NCBI GenBank assembly: GCA_015488485.1
Contig: WFNR01000085.1
Coordinates: forward strand, 1-52,897
From: Cyclobacteriaceae bacterium
Lineage (GTDB): Bacteria > Bacteroidota > Bacteroidia > Cytophagales > Cyclobacteriaceae
DNA: 52,897 nucleotides
Direction: 5' to 3'
Positions 46,387 to 52,897 of the stretch are shown in pieces. Every line of letters begins with the position of its first letter. Positions within the stretch are counted from its first letter, which is position 1. The notes under the pieces were generated by a model, which made no database searches, was not told where the DNA came from, and saw only the letters and a list, made by a program, of their open reading frames with translations. A program made the position numbers and the translations under genes.

Positions 46387-48597
46387 ATGGCGAAGGAGCG
46401 TGCAGATAAGGAGATTACAGAATTGCAGGATTCTGTTACCAGCGCAGACGGGCAGTCTGCTGCGGATGATCAAGCAAAACAACCGGCAAGTGAAATGAAG
46501 GCCGGCCAGGTAGTTGTTACTGATGAGCAACCGGCTGATGACCACCCGGATGATAGCAAACAAGACAATGAGTTGCCGGGGCAGACGCCTCTACCGACCA
46601 ATGGCAGCCCCGAACCGGCCGATGTAGTGGATGCCGATGCGCCTGCCGAAGAGGCAGATAAGGCCGGCAGCCCTGATCCGCCTCAGGATAGCACGGAAGT
46701 TGAATTGCCATCAGAAGACCCGCAGGAAGAAGTAGCAGATAGCGCTGATGAAGCTTTGCAACCTGAAGAAAAAGAAGAAATTAATGATGATAGCCGGCAA
46801 GATGATACTGCCGCCAGCAGCGATGCCGAAAAAATAGCCGACCTGGAGGCCGCCCACCAGATAGATGACCATCATGACGAATGGGAGGGGGTTGATTTTG
46901 ATAATTATAGCAAAGAGGAACTGGTAGAGGCGGTACGTAAGCTGGCCAAGGAAGAGGATCCATTGGCAGCTTTTAAAGTATTTAAGCGACTGGAACCGGT
47001 ATTTGAGAAAATAGCCAGGGAAGAACGCCAGCAGGCTTTGGCACGTTTTCTGGCCGAAGGAGGTGAAGAAGACGATTTTGACTACAAGCCCGATGAGCTT
47101 ACCCAGCGCTATACCGCCAACGCCCGGCTGATTCGCGATCGCAGGGCGCAAAAGCTACGCGAGCAGGAGCAAGCGCGCAAGGAAAACTTGCAGAAGGCCG
47201 AACAGCTTCTCGAAGAATTGCGCCAGTTTGTCGATTCGGAAGAATCAAGTAGCAGTTTCAACCGCTTCAAGGAGTTTCAACAGCGCTGGAAAGAGATAGG
47301 CGATGTGCCCCCGCAGCACTCGCGCACCCTTTGGGCCAGCTACAATGCACTAATACACCGGTTTTATGATCAGCGCAGCATTTATTTTGAGCTCAAGGAG
47401 CTGGATCGCAAAAAGAACTACGAGGCCAAGCTGGCCCTTTGCGAAAAAGCTGAGGCGCTGGCACAGGTAAAGGATATTCGCGAAGCAGTAAAACAACTCA
47501 ACGAACTGCATTACGAATACAAGCACATTGGCCCCGTGCCGCGCGAGCTGCAGGAAGAATTGTGGCAACGCTTTAAGGCCGCTTCTGACAAGGTATATGA
47601 AAGGCGCAAGCAATTTGTGCAGCAGTTGAAAAGTGAGCTGCAGGCCAATCTGGAGAAGAAGCAGGCCCTGGTGGCCAGGGTAGAGGAGTATGCTAATTTT
47701 ACCTCCGACAGGATAAAAGATTGGAACAGCAAGACTAAAGAACTGCTGGAAATACAGAAAGAATGGGAGGCAATAGGCGGGTTGCCCAAGGATAAAGCCA
47801 AAGAAATCAATAAGGCATTCTGGAAAGGCTTTAAGAAATTTTTCAGCAACAAGCACAAGTTCTTCAAAGGCCTGGAAGCTGAGCGTGAGGCCAATCTGGA
47901 GAAAAAGCAGGCTCTGGTAGAGCAAGCCCGTGAACTAAAAGATAGTGAAGACTGGGATGCCACGGCCGAAAAACTAAAGGCGCTGCAGGTAGAATGGCGT
48001 GCCATAGGGCCGGTGCCGGAGAAAATGAGCAAAAAAATCTATGAAGAATTTAAAGAGGCTTGTGATTATTTTTTCGAGAGACGCAGGGCTAATGTGAAAA
48101 GCAGCCGCGAGTCATATAAGGCCAACTACAAACGGAAAAAGGAAATTATAGCTACCATTAAAGAGCTGGTGGCTGCGGCCGATGATAACCTGGAGCAGTT
48201 TAAATCCTTGATGGAAGAATTTTTGCAGACAGGCTTTGTGCCGCGCAAATATATTCAAGAGGTTAAGCAGGGTTTTCAGGAAGCCGTGGCGGCTTATTTG
48301 GAGGCTGTTACCACCCTGACCGACCGTGAGCAGGCCGAGTTGCTGTTGAAAGCGGAATTTTCTTCCCTGGATGGTAGTGAGCATTCGGAGCGCGAACTAT
48401 ATCAAAAGGAGCAGTTTCTGCGTAGGCAGATTAACAAGCTGGAAGACAACATAGCTTTGTGGCAGAATAACATGGAGTACTTTGCCCGATCTTCTTCAGC
48501 CGATAAGCTGCGCGCGGAGTTTGAGCAAAAGATAGGTAAGGCTAACAGTCAGCTGGAGGGCCTTAAGCGGCAGTTAAAGCTGATTCGCTCGCTTTAA
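46387..48597 (+). CDS. DUF349-repeat coiled-coil protein with acidic N-terminus
   Basis: A 736-aa, probably cytoplasmic protein. Residues 1 to about 170 are a low-complexity acidic stretch rich in D, E, P, A and S, without hydrophobic segments. From about 210 on there are five DUF349 units, each marked by a WK/RxIGxVP-type motif: RWKEIGDVPPQHSRTLWASY, YKHIGPVPRELQEELWQRF, WEAIGGLPKDKAKEINKAFW, WRAIGPVPEKMSKKIYEEF, and a degenerate LQTGFVPRKYIQEVKQGF. A final coiled coil follows (about 660-736). DUF349 proteins are mostly uncharacterised in Bacteroidota. The acidic leader may be a disordered solubility or interaction tail. Confidence 0.88.
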   Translation: MAKERADKEITELQDSVTSADGQSAADDQAKQPASEMKAGQVVVTDEQPADDHPDDSKQDNELPGQTPLPTNGSPEPADVVDADAPAEEADKAGSPDPPQDSTEVELPSEDPQEEVADSADEALQPEEKEEINDDSRQDDTAASSDAEKIADLEAAHQIDDHHDEWEGVDFDNYSKEELVEAVRKLAKEEDPLAAFKVFKRLEPVFEKIAREERQQALARFLAEGGEEDDFDYKPDELTQRYTANARLIRDRRAQKLREQEQARKENLQKAEQLLEELRQFVDSEESSSSFNRFKEFQQRWKEIGDVPPQHSRTLWASYNALIHRFYDQRSIYFELKELDRKKNYEAKLALCEKAEALAQVKDIREAVKQLNELHYEYKHIGPVPRELQEELWQRFKAASDKVYERRKQFVQQLKSELQANLEKKQALVARVEEYANFTSDRIKDWNSKTKELLEIQKEWEAIGGLPKDKAKEINKAFWKGFKKFFSNKHKFFKGLEAEREANLEKKQALVEQARELKDSEDWDATAEKLKALQVEWRAIGPVPEKMSKKIYEEFKEACDYFFERRRANVKSSRESYKANYKRKKEIIATIKELVAAADDNLEQFKSLMEEFLQTGFVPRKYIQEVKQGFQEAVAAYLEAVTTLTDREQAELLLKAEFSSLDGSEHSERELYQKEQFLRRQINKLEDNIALWQNNMEYFARSSSADKLRAEFEQKIGKANSQLEGLKRQLKLIRSL

Positions 48598-48623
48598 TCC
48601 GGCAAATTCATCAATCTTCCGGA

Positions 48624-49853
48624 TTAGTACAACACGCGTAATCTGATTGTGCCTTCAATATTACGCAGTTCTTCCATTACCGATGGCGGATACTGCTTGT
48701 TGATATCGGTAATTACGTAGCCGATCTTTTCATTGGTCTTCAGGTACTGCCCGATAATGTTAATACCATGCGAAGCCAACACCTGGTCGATACGTGCCAG
48801 CACTCCGGCTGTATTGTGGTGGATATGAATGAGTCGGTGGCCCTGCTCCAGTACCGGCAGTTGCAAGCGGGGGAAGTTGACACTGGTGGTGGTGCTGCCG
48901 CTGTTGATAAAGCTGATGATTTGCTCGGGCACAAAAGTGGCAATATTTATCTGCGCTTCCAGGGTGGAGCCGCCTATGTGCGGGGTAAGGATGGTGTTGC
49001 GCTGGCCGATCAGCACCGATTCGAATGGCTGGCTATTGTTTTTGGGCTCTTTGGGAAACACATCAATGCCGGCACCGCGCACCTTGCCTTTTTCGATAGC
49101 TTTTTGCAAGGCCTCCACATCCACCACAAAGCCGCGGCTCAGGTTCAGGAAGATAACCCCGTCTTTCATGGCGGCAAATTCTTTTTCGCCTATCATATTT
49201 TTGTTTTCAGGGCGCCCGTCCACATGCAATGATACCACATCGGCCAGCGCCAGCAATTCATGTAGCGACTGACATTTTACCGCATTGCCCAGCGCCAGCT
49301 TTTCCTCAATGTCATAGTAATAAACTTTCATGCCCATAGCTTCGGCCATAATAGAGAGCTGCGCCCCGATATTGCCGTAGCCCACAATGCCCAGCGTTTT
49401 GTTGCGTATCTCATTGCTTTGGCTGGCCGATTTCTGCCATTCGCCCCGGTGCATGGCCATAATCTTGTCGGGTAGGTTACGCATCAGCATGATGATCTCG
49501 GCAATGGCCAGTTCCACCACTGAACGGGTGTTGCTGTAAGGGGCATTAAACACGATAATGCCTTTTTCCTGGCAGGCTTCCAGGTCTATTTGGTTGGTGC
49601 CGATGCAAAAGGCGCCTATGGCCAGCAGGTGAGGGGCATGGTCCAGCACTTTTTGGGTGATCTGGGTTTTGGAGCGGATACCCAAAATCCTCACATCTTT
49701 TATCTTGTCTATCAGTTCGTCTTCATCCAAACCGGTATTGATCAACTCCACCTGGTAACCTTCGGCTCGAAACAGGTCGGCTGCCTGTTGGTGAATACCT
49801 TCAACAAGCAGTACTTTAATCTTGTTTTTGGGAAAGGATAATTTTTTGCTCAT
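48624..49853 (-). CDS. serA: D-3-phosphoglycerate dehydrogenase with ACT domain
   Basis: A 409-aa NAD-dependent dehydrogenase, first step of serine synthesis. Rossmann motif GIVGYGNIGAQLSIMAEAMG (about 153); catalytic Arg in LNLSRGFVVDVEAL region; Glu/His pair ending in THIGGSTLEAQINIA (His about 293). The C-terminal ACT domain (about 335-409: GHRLIHIHHNTAGVLARIDQ) probably senses serine. Its ATG overlaps the stop of the serB-like gene (ATGA), so translation is coupled to the upstream phosphatase. The missing middle enzyme, the transaminase SerC, is not in this window. Confidence 0.94.
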   Translation of the reverse strand: MSKKLSFPKNKIKVLLVEGIHQQAADLFRAEGYQVELINTGLDEDELIDKIKDVRILGIRSKTQITQKVLDHAPHLLAIGAFCIGTNQIDLEACQEKGIIVFNAPYSNTRSVVELAIAEIIMLMRNLPDKIMAMHRGEWQKSASQSNEIRNKTLGIVGYGNIGAQLSIMAEAMGMKVYYYDIEEKLALGNAVKCQSLHELLALADVVSLHVDGRPENKNMIGEKEFAAMKDGVIFLNLSRGFVVDVEALQKAIEKGKVRGAGIDVFPKEPKNNSQPFESVLIGQRNTILTPHIGGSTLEAQINIATFVPEQIISFINSGSTTTSVNFPRLQLPVLEQGHRLIHIHHNTAGVLARIDQVLASHGINIIGQYLKTNEKIGYVITDINKQYPPSVMEELRNIEGTIRLRVLY

Positions 49854-50536
49854 TTTTTAATTTTCTCTATGATTTCATCAAAATTATGCGCCTGCCAGTC
49901 GGCCACCGCCAATACCTTTGGGCGTGCTATATTTTCGGTAAAAGCAATAAACTGCCGGGCTTGCCCGGCCTCTTTGATTTGGTAATCGGTATAGCCGTCA
50001 CCAATCACCCATTTCTCTGCGGCCAGGCCTAATTCGCTAACCGCCTGTGCTTTGCCGCCTGCCCGGCTGAGGGGCAGGGTGGTATCCAGGCCGGTGATGC
50101 TGCCTTTCTCATCGAAGGTAAAACGGTTGGCCAACACATGGCTGGCCGCCAATCCGTAAGGAGCTACTACCGGTGCTATGAACTCGGCAAAGCCATTGGA
50201 AACGATATAGATATCCTTATGGTGGGTGCGGAAAAAGTCACGATTGCGCTGCACCGATGCCGTAACCTGGCGGTGCAATAATTCGATTAACGGCTGAAGA
50301 TGGTGGCGATGGGCCTGCAACAGTTGCAGGCGCTGCCGCAGCGACTTATCCACCGGTAGCTCACCGGCCATGCCACGGTCGGTGAGGGCCTGTATGCGGG
50401 CTACAATAGCCTGTTGGTCGGGGTGCTCCGCCAGGGCTATCCGGGCCAGTTCATCCAGGGCTTCAACACGGGTAAAAGTGCTGTCGAAGTCGATGATCAG
50501 TGTGAGTGGCTCTCCGTTGGGCGTTTGCAGACTCAT
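49850..50536 (-). CDS. HAD-IB phosphatase, probable phosphoserine phosphatase
   Basis: A 228-aa HAD-superfamily hydrolase. Catalytic motif I TLIIDFDSTFTRVEALDELA gives DxDST (nucleophile about residue 15); motif II is YIVSNGFAEFI (Ser/Asn), motif III includes KAQ, and motif IV is WVIGDGYTDYQIKEAG. These match SerB, the last step of serine synthesis, and linkage with serA (four-base overlap) supports that. The ATG at 50536 is chosen over the TTG at 50548 because an exact -7 box (50546-50553) covers that TTG. Other HAD-IB activities remain possible. Confidence 0.85.
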   Translation of the reverse strand: MSLQTPNGEPLTLIIDFDSTFTRVEALDELARIALAEHPDQQAIVARIQALTDRGMAGELPVDKSLRQRLQLLQAHRHHLQPLIELLHRQVTASVQRNRDFFRTHHKDIYIVSNGFAEFIAPVVAPYGLAASHVLANRFTFDEKGSITGLDTTLPLSRAGGKAQAVSELGLAAEKWVIGDGYTDYQIKEAGQARQFIAFTENIARPKVLAVADWQAHNFDEIIEKIKK

Positions 50537-50545
50537 GATAAGCGA

Positions 50546-50553
50546 CAAAGGTA
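50546..50553 (-). promoter_or_regulatory. -7 box of the serB-like/serA unit
   Basis: TACCTTTG on the minus strand, an exact TAnnTTTG match nine bases before the chosen ATG at 50536. Confidence 0.55.
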
Positions 50554-50637
50554 ATTATCTGTAAAAACTTATCTGTGTCATGGGTCACAACTTTTCGGTT
50601 GACTGGACTAATGGCACTTATTTACTATCTTTATCAG

Positions 50638-51720
50638 GTGAAAAACTTTGTGGTTGTCATATTGTTTTGCTTGTGGGCTGCCACAGTCATTGCGCAGGGG
50701 CGTGATAGCCTGGCTATTGACAAGGGCGATCTTATCGAAGATTTGTTGTTTGATTTTTATGATGAATACGATTTCAACGGCTCGGTGCTGGTGGCTGAGC
50801 GCGGTGAGGTGATCTATGAGAATACCTTTGGCTTCAGCGATGCCACGCAGCAGGAGCCGCTCGATGCCGATATGCCGTTTTATCTGGCTTCGCTGGCCAA
50901 GCAGTTTACGGCAGCGGCCATTATGCAGTTGGTGGAAGCCGGCAAACTCAGCCTGGATGACCCGGTGCGTAAGTTTTTGCCGCGCTTGCCGGAACCGTAC
51001 GATCAGGTAACGATTTATCATTTGCTGACCCATACCGGGGGAGTACCCGATTATTTTGCGGCCGGTTTGGCAAGGCCGGGCATCACCAATATGGATGTGT
51101 ACAAGATGCTGGTAGAGAAAGGCACCCTTGACTTTACTCCGGGCTATAAATTTCGTTATAGCAACTCAGGCTATGTTTTACTGGCAGTGGTCATTCAGTT
51201 GGTTAGCCAAAAGCCTGTAGAGCAGTATTTTACCGATGCGATCTTCAAACCCCTGGGTATGCAGCACAGCTTTGTGCTTACCCCCGCTACCCAAAACCGC
51301 CTGCGGGTGCGGGGGATAGGCAAAAACCACAAGCCCAATGACTATACCTTGTTTACCATTGGCGATGGCGGTATTTACAGTACGGCACGCGACCTGTTTG
51401 TGTGGCAGGAGGCACTAAATAGTGGTAAGGTGTTGAGTAAGACAAGCCTGGAGTTGATGTATAAGCCGGTGAAGCTAAAGAATGGCCGGACACGCAATTA
51501 TGGCTTCGGTTGGGAGATAGGCAACAACACCCAGGGGCCGCTGGTGTATCATACAGGCGGCCTGGCTGCCTTTCGTACTTATATCGAAAGGCAACTACCC
51601 AGCGGCAACGCCATTATTATCCTTACCAACAACAGCTTCGGTGAAATGAATGAACTGCGCAACTGGTTGGTAAAAATATTGGACAATCGAATAGCCAGTG
51701 TGCCGTTGGATAAGCGTTGA
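50638..51720 (+). CDS. Exported serine hydrolase of the class C beta-lactamase family
   Basis: A 360-aa periplasmic penicillin-binding-fold protein. The GTG at 50638 starts a standard signal peptide (VKNFVVVILFCLWAATVIAQ); the longer frame from 50575 would put extra hydrophobic residues in front, and the ATG at 50611 is an alternative start. The active-site SxxK is SLAK in YLASLAKQFTAAAIMQL (about 85-88), the YxN motif is RYSNSGYVLL (about 174), and the KTG-like triad is HTGG in LVYHTGGLAAFRTYIE. Such proteins are often esterases or D-amino-acid peptidases rather than resistance enzymes, so no lactamase activity is claimed. No partner genes. Confidence 0.85.
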   Translation: MKNFVVVILFCLWAATVIAQGRDSLAIDKGDLIEDLLFDFYDEYDFNGSVLVAERGEVIYENTFGFSDATQQEPLDADMPFYLASLAKQFTAAAIMQLVEAGKLSLDDPVRKFLPRLPEPYDQVTIYHLLTHTGGVPDYFAAGLARPGITNMDVYKMLVEKGTLDFTPGYKFRYSNSGYVLLAVVIQLVSQKPVEQYFTDAIFKPLGMQHSFVLTPATQNRLRVRGIGKNHKPNDYTLFTIGDGGIYSTARDLFVWQEALNSGKVLSKTSLELMYKPVKLKNGRTRNYGFGWEIGNNTQGPLVYHTGGLAAFRTYIERQLPSGNAIIILTNNSFGEMNELRNWLVKILDNRIASVPLDKR

Positions 51721-51725
51721 AAAGT

Positions 51726-51884
51726 TCAGGCAATCTTCCTGATTTCCGGCAATACCTCTTCCAACTTGTTATGCTCAAAATTGACGATCGAGAGTTGGAA
51801 TGATTTGCGGTATTTCTCCGGATTGACAACCTTTTGAGCCAACATTTTTTGCCTAACTTTTTTGGGCGGTTTGGGAGTAAACAT
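51726..51884 (-). CDS. Small basic protein, 52 aa, unknown
   Basis: A short frame starting ATG at 51884 and stopping at 51726-51728. The product starts MFTPKPPKKVRQKMLAQKVV and ends EHNKLEEVLPEIRKIA: a basic N-terminal half and an amphipathic acidic/basic C-terminal half, no hydrophobic helix. An exact -7 box lies 15 bp upstream. Its stop is five bases from the end of the convergent hydrolase gene. No family is recognised; the coupling of promoter, start and a helical, charged product suggests a real gene, possibly a nucleic-acid-binding peptide. Confidence 0.55.
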   Translation of the reverse strand: MFTPKPPKKVRQKMLAQKVVNPEKYRKSFQLSIVNFEHNKLEEVLPEIRKIA

Positions 51885-51899
51885 AGGTGTTGTTTTGGT

Positions 51900-51907
51900 C
51901 AAAAATA
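51900..51907 (-). promoter_or_regulatory. -7 box of the 52-aa gene
   Basis: TATTTTTG on the minus strand, an exact TAnnTTTG match 15 bp before the ATG. The surrounding DNA is very AT-rich, so chance matches are more likely here. Confidence 0.4.
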
Positions 51908-52190
51908 TAAAAAAAACAATTTTATATTGCTATATACTTATATTTTTTAGTAGGTAACCGTTTGTAATGTGGTGGCCAAAATCTTTTACCTGCTTGCTTT
52001 TACGTAAACAGCCGGGTAGGGTTGGGCTTTTTGCTATGCAAATAACGCACTATTGTAGAAAAGCGTATATTTTTCACGGGTTAACTCACAACAGATTCAT
52101 ATGAAGCGATCAGGCGACCTCTTTACCATCAGATTATCAATTATTTATAATTGGATTAATCCCAAAAATTAACCTGAATTCTCCGGGTCA

Positions 52191-52897
52191 AGGGCTAAAG
52201 CCCGTTTTTTTTGCTTGTGACCATGCCCTGAAGGGCATGGCAATGGAGTTTGCTTCTCTGAGTGTAACTGACAGAAAAATAAAAAAGGCCGAAATCCCCG
52301 GATTTATTCCTGTTTGCTCCAGACAAGCCACCCGCCTGACCCCATTCGGGCAGTGGGTCTTTATATTGCTCCAATGCTGTCTATTTACAGACCATGGGCA
52401 CAAATAGTAAAGAAGTTGTGGGCTGAAGCCTATTTTTCTTTGGGCAATTTACTCCCTGCCCTAAAGGGCAGGGCGATAGATTGAATTTCCAGAGCATAAA
52501 ATAACTTCACTCACTCCGTCCTTTAAGGCGGAGTGAGGTACAAAACCAACAAATCCGGGGCTTTAGCCCCATTACTCCCTTGGCGGTTAAGATGGCTGAC
52601 TGCAGATTGCAGATTTGAGAATTGTCGGGCTTCCGACTTCTGTTCTCAGTCATCAGTCATCCCCGCGCCCTTAGCGCCACCTTGGCGCCCTTGGCGGTTA
52701 AGATACAAGATGGCAGATTGAGGATTAGAGATTTAAGAATTTATCTGAATTCCGTCCTCGGTCGTCAGTTATCAGACTTCAGCCCTCTGTCCTCAGGCCA
52801 CCGCGCCCCCTGTTCCCCTAAAGGGGAGGCCCACCCGCTACCAGCTACGAACTACGAGCTACCAGCTACCATCTACCAGCTAAAAACGCATTTCCGC
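52191..52897 (+). repeat. Interspersed palindrome-rich repeat, copy 3, cut by the window end
   Basis: A short partial copy (52191-52247: GGGCTAAAGCCC then CCCTGAAGGGCATGGCAATG) is followed by a full copy. The full copy has AATCCCCGGATTTATTCCTG, CCCTGCCCTAAAGGGCAGGG, CTCACTCCGTCCTTTAAGG with its complement CGGAGTGAG, GGGGCTTTAGCCCC, and CTTGGCGGTTAAGAT (52579-52593). Beyond this lie GCAGATT-type repeats, a second TTGGCGGTTAAGAT, a GC-rich CGCGCCCCCTGTTCCCCT block, and a run of AGCTACC/AGCTACG heptamers (52838-52882) ending AACGCATTTCCGC, as in copy 1. No gene is supported from 51908 to the end. Confidence 0.85.

Overview
The window reads as chromosomal DNA of a Bacteroidota bacterium, most likely of the Cytophagia/Cytophagales type (the lineage below phylum is inference). 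The evidence is: many exact TAnnTTTG -7 boxes just upstream of genes, the phylum's unusual promoter consensus; a secreted protein with a type IX secretion-type C-terminal sorting domain; a one-piece CcsBA cytochrome c synthase; the b558-type sdhCAB operon; BshB1 of bacillithiol synthesis; and OmpA/PD40 envelope proteins. Most genes are housekeeping, metabolic or envelope genes. No rRNA, tRNA, CRISPR array, prophage or complete insertion sequence was seen.

Layout. 1-7.3 kb: leuS (3' end outside the window), idi, a 40-aa membrane peptide, a block of four hairpins, an SLC12-type transporter converging on terC, with the transporter/terC junction duplicated. 7.4-11.5 kb: a periplasmic thioredoxin, a large composite repeat, then three overlapping genes (polyprenyl-phosphate-type glycosyltransferase, PAP2 phosphatase, ArnT-like transferase) that look like one lipid-linked sugar pathway. 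11.5-19.9 kb: the fused isobutyryl-CoA mutase icmF, a tyrosine phenol-lyase, a membrane patatin and a THUMP RNA methyltransferase. 20.2-23.7 kb: sdhCAB with a good promoter and terminator. 24-31.8 kb: a small secreted cysteine protein, SulP transporter, beta-carbonic anhydrase, CoA-type Nudix hydrolase, DUF819 protein and CcsBA. 32-38.7 kb: a DUF433/DUF5615 toxin-antitoxin pair, topA, sixA, a sorted beta-propeller protein and an AGCS symporter. 38.8-43.7 kb: two envelope proteins, a second composite repeat, a dihaem peroxidase lipoprotein and bshB1. 43.7-51.9 kb: a glycosyltransferase behind pdxH, YqgE/AlgH, a DUF349 protein, the serB-like/serA pair, a serine beta-lactamase-like hydrolase and a 52-aa basic peptide. 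52.2 kb to the end: a third copy of the composite repeat, running off the window.

The genes form several coherent units: bicarbonate handling (SulP plus carbonic anhydrase), lipid-linked sugar transfer (8.5-11.5 kb), succinate oxidation, and serine synthesis (an ATGA-coupled phosphatase and dehydrogenase). The least ordinary features are the tyrosine phenol-lyase with the substrate-reading arginine, the duplicated junction whose two copies differ almost only at synonymous sites, the four-hairpin block at 3.5-3.7 kb, and a composite repeat built from 9-bp and 14-bp arrays beside a palindrome-rich element. I see no clearly new multi-gene system.
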